DNA of 6,522 nt from positions 1 to 6,522 of the forward strand of contig CALVRQ010000026.1 in assembly GCA_944358685.1 (NCBI GenBank). The letters run 5' to 3'. The notes under the pieces are model-generated. The model was not told the origin of the DNA and did no database searches. It saw only the letters and a list, made by a program, of their open reading frames with translations. Below are positions 1 to 6,522 of the stretch, in pieces; position 1 is the first letter of the stretch; each line of letters starts with the position of its first letter. The position numbers and the translations under genes were made by a program. The stretch comes from an uncultured Bacilli bacterium (GTDB taxonomy: Bacteria > Bacillota_I > Bacilli_A > RF39 > UBA660).

Positions 1-143
1 CCTTTTTGTCTTGAATCAGATAAATCTTTCATTTTTTCTTTAAATTCTTTTATAGCCTTAAAATCAAGTTCATCTAAAGATATTTCATATTTTTTTAATT
101 GTTTTCTAACTCTTTCAGTTTTCGTTAATTTTTTTGTTGTCAA
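1..143 (-). CDS. Unrecognised lysine-rich protein, N-terminal 47 residues only
   Basis: This reading frame on the minus strand starts at a TTG (143-141) and stays open to the left edge, where the gene is cut off. The visible protein begins MTTKKLTKTERVRKQL and is very rich in Lys, Arg and Glu. Most of it looks helical, with a probable amphipathic helix in the stretch after residue 25. The TTG is chosen because GGTGAT lies 4 bases upstream of it. An in-frame GTG at 152-150 would add three residues but has no ribosome binding site. The only ATG further upstream is followed at once by a stop codon. It is transcribed divergently from the T-box operon. I do not recognise the family. The base composition matches the neighbours. 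The call rests on an open frame, a plausible start and coding-like residue use, so it is moderate only. Confidence 0.55.
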   Translation of the reverse strand, partial: MTTKKLTKTERVRKQLKKYEISLDELDFKAIKEFKEKMKDLSDSRQK

Positions 144-211
144 TTTAATCACCAATAATATTTTACATGGTTTTACAATTAAATTGGCTAATTTTTGTCT
201 TTTTTTCTATT

Positions 212-220
212 TTTATATCA
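212..220 (-). promoter_or_regulatory. Candidate extended -10 promoter for the minus-strand gene
   Basis: Read on the minus strand, this site is TGATATAAA: a TG dinucleotide, one base, then TATAAA, which fits an extended -10 element. The -35 position, 17 bases upstream, reads TAGTAA and is weak. Transcription would start near 205 and give a leader of about 60 bases before the TTG at 143. The region is so AT-rich that a chance match is possible. Confidence 0.35.
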
Positions 221-301
221 TTTCTTTATTGTATTTACTACATGTCAATAGTTTTTTCTATATTTTTTTATGTTTCTATCCTGCTAAAATATGGTTAAGG
301 G

Positions 302-329
302 TTGACAACTAGTGATAGTGTGATAAAAT
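302..329 (+). promoter_or_regulatory. Promoter of the T-box / thrS operon
   Basis: A perfect -35 hexamer TTGACA (302-307) is followed after 16 bases by TAAAAT (324-329). TG at 321-322 sits one base before the hexamer, giving an extended -10. This is a strong housekeeping sigma-factor promoter. Transcription should start near 336, exactly where the T-box leader structure begins, which supports both calls. Confidence 0.8.
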
Positions 330-335
330 ATAGTT

Positions 336-550
336 AAATGTGATGAAAAGGACATGATTATTAAAAATAATTTTAAAGAGAGTTTAGTGTGGGTGGGAGC
401 TAAATAAAGGATTTTAATAATTACTACCTTGAAGCAGATTTTCGAAAGATGATTCCGGTTAGTTACCGTTATCTAATAAATAAAGTTATAAGGTAGGATG
501 GTACCGCGTTTATACGCTCCTTGCATAAAATATTGTGCAGGGAGTTTTTT
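336..550 (+). promoter_or_regulatory. T-box riboswitch, threonine-specific (specifier ACU)
   Basis: This is a tRNA-sensing leader. Uncharged tRNA(Thr) should pair with it and favour readthrough into the downstream genes. Stem I can be drawn from the base: AAAT 336-339 with ATTT 438-441, then a kink-turn-like TGATGA/GAAGCAG zone. Next comes AAGG 348-351 with CCTT 427-430, the specifier loop (352-356 and 422-426), and ATTATTAAAA 357-366 with TTTTAATAAT 412-421. The distal hairpin is GTTTAG 382-387 with CTAAAT 400-405. The 3' side of the specifier loop reads TACTA, giving ACT (423-425, Thr) followed by the usual purine. A stem III hairpin pairs CGGT 456-459 with ACCG 465-468. The T-box core TGGTACC (499-505) is a 7-base bulge in an antiterminator of AGGA 495-498 with TCCT 518-521 and GCG 506-508 with CGC 515-517. 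TGGT suits a tRNA ending in A-CCA. The pairing was done by eye. Confidence 0.93.
517..550 (+). terminator. T-box leader terminator (attenuator)
   Basis: CTCCTTGCA (517-525) pairs with TGCAGGGAG (536-544) through nine base pairs, one of them a U-G wobble. A 10-base loop separates the arms and six T residues follow (545-550). The 5' arm shares CTCCT with the antiterminator, so the two structures exclude each other. That is the expected switch of a transcriptional T-box. The ribosome binding site of the first gene begins directly after the T run. Confidence 0.92.
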
Positions 551-560
551 GGAGGATTTT

Positions 561-968
561 ATGGAAAAAAAAGAAATAAGAAAATGTTATAAGATGGATT
601 TAAGACATTTTTTGACTAATTATTGTGGTTTAGATAATGAACAATTAATATCTGAATTGTGTCATTTATCTCATAAAGAGCTTAAGGAAGTCGCTACATT
701 ATATGGCATTAATCTTATTAGGACAAGTTTTGAATATGTTTCGAAAGAACAAGTTATGACAGGAATGATTATTTACGTGAACGATGCTTTTGGTAATCCT
801 GCACCTTACGTTAATCCTAACCGTGTTCTTATGCATGATACAGAATTTGATACAGAACTTGATTTATCTTTAATAAGTTCGGTATCTTTAGAATATAAAT
901 TTGACAAAAAAGGTAGGCAAAAGAGCTTGAAAAAGAAAATAAAATTAAGAAAGGATGATAAAAAATGA
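561..968 (+). CDS. Unrecognised 135-residue basic-tailed protein, first gene of the T-box operon
   Basis: The ATG at 561 is chosen because GGAGG (551-555) precedes it by 5 bases. A longer in-frame start at 498 lies inside the T-box core and would translate the terminator hairpin, so it is an artefact. The protein is soluble, with no signal peptide or membrane segment. Residues 10-60 look helical (a Leu/Glu-rich stretch around [20 protein letters not shown]). Residues 65-110 look mixed, with a [15 protein letters not shown] segment. The tail from about residue 116 is strongly basic, with Lys/Arg clusters that could bind nucleic acid (inference). The stop overlaps the thrS start by 4 bases (ATGA), so the two are probably translationally coupled and jointly controlled by threonine tRNA charging. 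I do not recognise a family. It does not resemble the ThrRS TGS domain that is missing from the next gene. Confidence 0.8.
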   Translation: MEKKEIRKCYKMDLRHFLTNYCGLDNEQLISELCHLSHKELKEVATLYGINLIRTSFEYVSKEQVMTGMIIYVNDAFGNPAPYVNPNRVLMHDTEFDTELDLSLISSVSLEYKFDKKGRQKSLKKKIKLRKDDKK

Positions 969-2716
969 TAGATATTAAAGAAGATGAAAGATTAAGTATA
1001 CTTAATCATAGTTGTGCACATTTACTTGCACAAGCAGTTAAACATTTATATCCAAATGCGAAGTTTTGGGTAGGACCTGTTATATCAGAAGGATTTTATT
1101 ATGATATTGATTTAGGTGATTATACTTTAACTGATGATGATTTAGAAAAAATTTCTAAAGAGATGAAGAAAATTGCAAAAGATGGCAAAAGAATTTATCG
1201 TGAGGAAATTTCTAAAGAAGAAGCATTAAACAGATTTAAAGATGATTCTTATAAGATTGATATTATTAATGAACTTCCAGAAGGTGAAGTAATTAGCTGT
1301 TATACACAAGGTGATTTTACTGATTTATGTAGAGGGCCACATGTAGATAGCGTGAAAGAGTGTAAGAATTTTAAATTACTTAAGGTATCTGGTGCTTATT
1401 ATAAAGGTGATTCTAAGAATAAAGTTTTACAAAGAATTTATGGCGTTTGTTTTGACAGTAAAGAAGATTTAGATAAGCATTTAGCAGCGTTAGAGGATGC
1501 GAAAGAAAGAGATCACCGTAAGATTGGTAAGGAACTTGAGCTTTTTATGGGACATGAACTTGTTGGTCCAGGACTTCAAATGTGGCTTCCTAATGGGGCA
1601 ACAGTAAGATATGAACTTGAAAAATATATTAAAGATAAAGAAGTTAAGTTAGGATATAATCATGTTTATACTCCATATTTAGCTTCTACTGAGTTATATA
1701 AAGTAAGCGGACACTGGGATCATTATAAGGATGATATGTTTCCTGTTATGAAAATGGATAATGAGGAGTTAGTTTTAAGACCAATGAATTGTCCTCATCA
1801 TATGCTTATTTATAAACATAAATTGCATTCTTATCGTGATTTACCAATTAGAATTGGTGAACTTGCTCCTGATTTTAGATATGAAGCTAGTGGGGCAGTA
1901 TGTGGACTTGAAAGGGTTCGTCAGATGTGCCAAAATGATGCGCATTTGTTTGTTAGACCTGATCAAATTAAAGAGGAAGTTTCAAATGTTGTTAATTTAA
2001 TTTTAGAGGTTTATAAAGATTTTAATATTACAGATTATGCATTTAGACTTTCACTTAGAGATAAAAATAATACTGAAAAGTATTTTGATGATGATGAAAT
2101 GTGGGAAAAGGCTGAGAGTGAGCTTAGAAAAGTATTAACTGAACTTGGTATTGATTTTTATGAAGCTGAAGGTGAGGCTGCATTTTATGGACCTAAATTA
2201 GATGTTCAAATTAAATCGGCTATTGGACATGATGTAACTTTATCTACTTGTCAATTAGATTTTTTGCTACCTGAAAGATTTGATTTAACATATATTGATG
2301 AGAATGGTCAAAAAGCAAGACCTGTAGTTATTCATAGAGCTATTTTAGGTACTTTTGATAGATTTATGGCATTTTTGATTGAAGAAACTAAAGGAGCATT
2401 TCCACTTTGGCTCGCACCTATTCAAGTTAATATTATTCCAGTTAACAATGAATATCATTTAAAATATGCTTTAAAGGTAATGAAAAAATTATCTGATAAA
2501 AATGTTAGAGTTAATTTGGATGATAGAGATGAAAAATTAAGTTATAAGATGCGTGAGAGTCAGTCTCATAAGATTCCATATACACTTATTATCGGTGATA
2601 AAGAAAAGGATAATAAAACTGTAAGTTATCGGTTATTTGGCCATAAGGAAACGGAAAGTTTATCTTTGAAAGATTTTGAAAAGATGTTAGAAAAACAAAT
2701 TAAAGAAAGAAGGTAA
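965..2716 (+). CDS. thrS: Threonyl-tRNA synthetase lacking the N-terminal TGS domain
   Basis: A cytoplasmic class II synthetase that attaches threonine to tRNA(Thr) using ATP. The 583-residue protein has the ThrRS editing domain first: HSCAH (His15, His19) and CRGPH (Cys122, His126) are the usual catalytic and metal-type residues that remove mischarged serine. The catalytic core follows, with MNCPHH (Cys276), motif 2 (Arg305, then GLERVRQ...DAHLF with His327) and motif 3 (IHRAILG with His457, Arg466). Cys276, His327 and His457 match the zinc ligands that select threonine. Residues from about 484 form the anticodon-binding domain ([11 protein letters not shown]...). E. coli ThrRS has about 642 residues. 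The missing 58 or so correspond to the TGS domain, because the editing histidines fall at 15 and 19 instead of 73 and 77. The ATG overlaps the preceding stop, and AAAGGA (950-955) lies 9 bases upstream. Expression should be set by the threonine T-box. Confidence 0.97.
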   Translation: MIDIKEDERLSILNHSCAHLLAQAVKHLYPNAKFWVGPVISEGFYYDIDLGDYTLTDDDLEKISKEMKKIAKDGKRIYREEISKEEALNRFKDDSYKIDIINELPEGEVISCYTQGDFTDLCRGPHVDSVKECKNFKLLKVSGAYYKGDSKNKVLQRIYGVCFDSKEDLDKHLAALEDAKERDHRKIGKELELFMGHELVGPGLQMWLPNGATVRYELEKYIKDKEVKLGYNHVYTPYLASTELYKVSGHWDHYKDDMFPVMKMDNEELVLRPMNCPHHMLIYKHKLHSYRDLPIRIGELAPDFRYEASGAVCGLERVRQMCQNDAHLFVRPDQIKEEVSNVVNLILEVYKDFNITDYAFRLSLRDKNNTEKYFDDDEMWEKAESELRKVLTELGIDFYEAEGEAAFYGPKLDVQIKSAIGHDVTLSTCQLDFLLPERFDLTYIDENGQKARPVVIHRAILGTFDRFMAFLIEETKGAFPLWLAPIQVNIIPVNNEYHLKYALKVMKKLSDKNVRVNLDDRDEKLSYKMRESQSHKIPYTLIIGDKEKDNKTVSYRLFGHKETESLSLKDFEKMLEKQIKERR

Positions 2717-2719
2717 TTT

Positions 2720-3532
2720 GTGCTTGGAGCAATTATTGGAGATTTAGCAGGTTCTATTTATGAATATGACGAGTTTAAAAATAAAGATATAAATATTAAT
2801 AGACGTATGGAAATTTTATCTAAAAGTAATTTAATTGATGAAGATAGTTTTTATAGTGATGATACTATTTTAACAATAGCAATTTTAGAGGCGATTTTAG
2901 ATGTTAGACCTTATGGCGATGTTTTAAGAGAATATGGTTTAAAATATTATTTGGATGAGCCTGATACTAATGCTAGTCATTTTAAATATATGTTTTCACC
3001 TAATTTTATTAAATGGTGTAAGGGTGAGATAAAGGGAGAAAGTATGGGAAATGGCGCTTTAATGCGAGTTTCTCCTGTTGGATTTTTATACGATGATTTA
3101 TTTTTAGTTCTCAAAGAAAGTATGAAGGCAACTATACCGTCACATAATTCATATTTATCTGTTGTTTCAGCGCAAACATTAAATACTCTTATTTATATGG
3201 GGAGACAAGGTTATTCTAAAGATGAATTAAAAGATAATTTTTACCCAGTTAGAAAATCGCTTGATGAAATTAGATTGACAAATGAATTTGATAGTTCGTG
3301 CTTAGTGCTTGAAAAATGTATAGTTGCTTTCCTTGAAAGCGAATCATTTGAGGATGCGATTCGTAAAGCTATATCTTTAGGAGGCGATACGGATACAATC
3401 GGGGCTATTACTGGTTCGCTTGCTGAGGCATATTTTTCTATTCCTTGTGATTTGAAGGAAGCTGCATTTGAAAAAATACCTAATGATTTTGCACTAAAAC
3501 TTGAAAGAGGCTATCAAAAGGTAAAGAAATTA

Positions 3533-3535
<3 letters not shown>
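2720..3535 (+). CDS. ADP-ribosylglycohydrolase family protein (DraG/ARH type)
   Basis: The family cleaves ADP-ribose from modified proteins, nucleic acids or small molecules, using two magnesium ions. The 271-residue protein covers the whole fold: GAIIGDLAGS near the N-terminus, SDDT (46-49, metal ligands), GNGALMRVSP (110-119), an SHN segment (141-143) and GGDTDTIGAITGS (221-233, metal ligands). All the usual metal-binding acids are present, so it should be active. No signal peptide is seen, so it should be cytoplasmic. The start is a GTG at 2720, three bases after the thrS stop. AGAAGG (2708-2713), within the end of thrS, serves as ribosome binding site 6 bases upstream. The tight spacing puts it in the T-box operon. 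The substrate cannot be read from sequence. There is no ADP-ribosyltransferase partner in this window, and a role near translation is only inference from position. Confidence 0.93.
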
Positions 3536-5470
<1,935 letters not shown>

Positions 5471-5476
5471 AATCAT

Positions 5477-5505
5477 AAACAACTTCATTAATTTGAAGTT
5501 GTTTT
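5477..5505 (+). terminator. Rho-independent terminator after lysS
   Basis: AAACAACTTCA (5477-5487) pairs perfectly with TGAAGTTGTTT (5494-5504) around a 6-base loop. The 3' arm ends in TTTT (5502-5505). It begins 6 bases after the lysS stop and should end the translation operon, separating it from the small membrane genes downstream. Confidence 0.87.
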
Positions 5506-5541
5506 CGTATGGTAAAAAAATAATGTCAAGCTAATAAGATG

Positions 5542-5575
5542 CAAGCGATTTATCGAAAATATTACTTGTTTTTTT
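5542..5575 (+). terminator. Possible weak second hairpin with T7 tail
   Basis: CAAG (5542-5545) can pair with CTTG (5565-5568), and ATTT (5548-5551) with AAAT (5557-5560), followed by seven T residues (5569-5575). The stem is broken by internal mismatches and is AT-rich. It could be a backup terminator for lysS or a chance arrangement upstream of the next gene. Confidence 0.25.
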
Positions 5576-5612
5576 GTGATATCTTGGATATGGATAGAAT
5601 AGGAGAGATAAA

Positions 5613-5807
5613 ATGAAGAAAATAAAAGAAATTTTAAAAAATTGTATATTTGGAATTATTTTGAGTGCTTTAATTTGTGGAGGAATAAGTGTCTATGCTA
5701 TAACCTATTTTCCATCTAACCAAATAACTTATGATAATAGTACTAGTGGTATGATTTCTACTAATGTTCAAGATGCTATAGATGAACTTTATAGTGTATG
5801 TAAATAA
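5613..5807 (+). CDS. Small single-pass membrane protein with YDN..SG..STNVQDAIDELY motif (paralogue A)
   Basis: A 64-residue protein: a basic N-terminus (MKKIKEILKN), one hydrophobic segment at about residues 12-30 (uncleaved anchor or signal peptide), then a short exported tail with FPSN, YDNSTSG, STNVQDAIDELY and Cys63. The ATG follows AGGAGAG (5601-5607). A possible promoter is TTGTGA (5574-5579) and TAGAAT (5595-5600), but the 15-base spacing is short. The NVQDAIDEL pattern resembles a short motif common in phage tail fibres and in surface proteins of gut Bacillota (from memory, not searched). It is a tandem paralogue of the next gene: 20 of 36 aligned residues match from YA to the cysteine. 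No function can be assigned. The absence of any domain after the cysteine suggests either a mini-protein with the core motif only or the remnant of a longer surface protein. Confidence 0.7.
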   Translation: MKKIKEILKNCIFGIILSALICGGISVYAITYFPSNQITYDNSTSGMISTNVQDAIDELYSVCK

Positions 5808-5823
5808 AGAAAGGATAGTTCAA

Positions 5824-6075
5824 ATGAAAAAAGAAAGCAAAAAGAAATATTTAAAAAACAATATAATAAGTTTTGTAATTGGAACCATTATTTTTGGAGT
5901 TATAGGTATATATGCCGTTGTAACATTTCCAAGTAATGAGGTATTTTATGATAATACATCTAGTGGTCTAAGTTCAACCAATATCAAAGGAGTAATCGAT
6001 GAACTATATGGGATATGTACAACACCATCAACAGCTGGAGATACGATATTAGATTTGGTAAGCAAAGTTTATTAG
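5824..6075 (+). CDS. Small single-pass membrane protein (paralogue B), probably truncated
   Basis: An 83-residue protein starting at an ATG with AAAGGA (5810-5815) 8 bases upstream. A longer in-frame ATG at 5782 lies within the previous gene and has no ribosome binding site. The N-terminus is Lys-rich (MKKESKKKYLKNN). A membrane segment spans about 14-33, and an outside tail carries FPSNEV, YDNTSSG, STN, IDELYGIC and then TTPSTAGDTILDLVSKVY before the stop. The gap after paralogue A is 16 bases, so the two are probably co-transcribed. Relatives that I recall from gut Bacillota continue after a similar Cys-Pro-AGD stretch into a larger extracellular domain. Here the frame ends soon after AGDTILD, at the point where another gene begins out of frame, so a 3' truncation is likely (inference). 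The function is unknown; a surface-exposed or envelope role fits the topology. Confidence 0.68.
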   Translation: MKKESKKKYLKNNIISFVIGTIIFGVIGIYAVVTFPSNEVFYDNTSSGLSSTNIKGVIDELYGICTTPSTAGDTILDLVSKVY

Positions 6076-6098
6076 CGGAGATTATAGAAAAAATTAGT

Positions 6099-6458
6099 AT
6101 GATTGCAAATATTCCTATAGAATATATTTATAAGATGGAAGCGGATAGCTTTTTAGAAGATGACATAGAAAATTATTTAAAAGTTCATAAATTAACGACA
6201 ATAGAGTTTTTAAAAAAATGGGAATATAGGTTTTTAATTAAGAATAATTATATTGATTTTAGTGATACTGAAAATAAAATGAACATTATTAAGGATATTG
6301 TACTTTATTTAAGAGTGCCAACAATTGAACAAATTTATAAAATTGATAACGGAGTTTTCTATAAAAGTAAAAACGATAAACCGGAATTATTTTTACTTTG
6401 GCTTGAGATTTGTGGTTTATCGTTTGGCTCAGGATCATTTGTTATCTTACAAAAGTAA
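6099..6458 (+). CDS. Unrecognised soluble protein with two-fold internal repeat, possibly 5'-truncated
   Basis: From the ATG at 6099 the protein has 119 residues, with no signal peptide or membrane segment. The same frame is open upstream to an ATG at 6015, which would give 147 residues but overlaps the previous gene by 61 bases. Neither ATG has a ribosome binding site (GCGGAG at 6074-6079 is 19 bases from 6099). The frame upstream of 6099 reads SLLAEIIEKIS. This belongs to the first copy of an internal repeat (EIIEKI....IP.EYIYKMEADSF), matched later by NIIKDI....VPTIEQIYKIDNGVF. Coding sense therefore seems to start before 6099, so the true start may have been lost. The repeat spacing loosely recalls the helix-turn-helix of XRE-type regulators, but this is weak and no DNA-binding role is claimed. 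I do not recognise the family. It could be a living short gene or a decaying fragment. Confidence 0.5.
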   Translation: MIANIPIEYIYKMEADSFLEDDIENYLKVHKLTTIEFLKKWEYRFLIKNNYIDFSDTENKMNIIKDIVLYLRVPTIEQIYKIDNGVFYKSKNDKPELFLLWLEICGLSFGSGSFVILQK

Positions 6459-6499
6459 AATATATCAAAAATATAATTTTCTTTTAGAAAAAAATAGTA

Positions 6500-6505
6500 T
6501 ATAAT
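6500..6505 (+). promoter_or_regulatory. Candidate -10 box for a gene beyond the right edge
   Basis: A perfect TATAAT stands 42 bases after the last stop codon. The -35 position 17 bases upstream reads TTTTCT and is poor. AAAGTAGGG at the very end (6514-6522) could be the start of a ribosome binding site for a gene that begins outside the window. In such AT-rich sequence the match alone is only suggestive. Confidence 0.4.
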
Positions 6506-6522
6506 TGATATAGAAAGTAGGG

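Noticed and set aside
243..248. Minus-strand TTGACA as the -35 of the left gene
   Set aside because: At 17 bases the facing hexamer is AGAAAT, a poor -10. The better TATAAA lies 25 bases away, too far to pair with it.
498..560. N-terminal extension of the first gene from an ATG at 498
   Set aside because: These bases are the T-box core and terminator hairpin. The GGAGG at 551-555 points to the ATG at 561.
5782..5823. Extension of paralogue B to an ATG at 5782
   Set aside because: It reads through the end of paralogue A in another frame without a ribosome binding site. The ATG at 5824 has AAAGGA at good spacing and gives the family-like basic N-terminus.
6015..6075. Programmed -1 frameshift joining paralogue B to the downstream gene
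   Set aside because: The frames do differ by -1, but no slippery heptamer of the X XXY YYZ type lies in the overlap, and a fused membrane/repeat protein has no obvious logic.
6457..6480. Hairpin after the last gene as a terminator
   Set aside because: AAAATATAT and ATATAATTTT can pair with a bulge, but the stem is entirely A-T and no proper T run follows, so it is not distinguishable from background.

Overview
The window is AT-rich and densely coded. It uses TGG for Trp and TGA as an ordinary stop (966-968 and 3533-3535), so the mycoplasma genetic code does not apply. Strong GGAGG-type ribosome binding sites, a threonine T-box leader and the protein types suggest a low-GC Bacillota of the Bacilli, probably an uncultured, gut-type, small-genome lineage. 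That placement is inference. No rRNA, tRNA, CRISPR array or insertion sequence was seen.

Layout: (1) 1-143, minus strand: the start of an unrecognised lysine-rich protein that runs off the left edge. (2) 144-560: a divergent regulatory region. It holds a good extended -10 promoter on the plus strand (302-329) followed by a complete T-box riboswitch (about 336-550). The readable specifier is ACU (Thr), and the antiterminator and terminator are mutually exclusive. (3) 561-3535: an operon under that T-box. Its genes are an unrecognised 135-residue basic-tailed protein, thrS (joined by a 4-base ATGA overlap and lacking the usual N-terminal TGS domain), and an ADP-ribosylglycohydrolase gene 3 bases further on. 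(4) 3533-5505: lysS with its own extended -10 promoter overlapping the previous stop codon. It encodes a LysRS with an extra C-terminal OB-fold tRNA-binding domain of the EMAPII/Trbp111/MetRS-C type, and ends at a clear Rho-independent terminator.

(5) 5506-6522: an accessory-looking segment. Two tandem short single-pass membrane proteins share a YDN..SG..STN....IDELY motif. They are followed by an unrecognised gene with a two-fold internal repeat and no convincing start codon. The second membrane protein and this gene meet at an out-of-frame junction that looks like a deletion or recombination scar. A TATAAT box at the right edge probably serves the next gene.

Functionally, the core is translation: threonine starvation should relieve attenuation of thrS and of the two non-synthetase genes that share its leader. 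Why an ADP-ribose hydrolase and an unknown basic protein are tied to threonine charging is the main open question. The start codons of four plus-strand genes given here (561, 3566, 5824, 6099) are downstream of the longest possible ones, because ribosome binding sites or overlapping RNA structures argue against the longer forms. At 6099 the choice remains doubtful.
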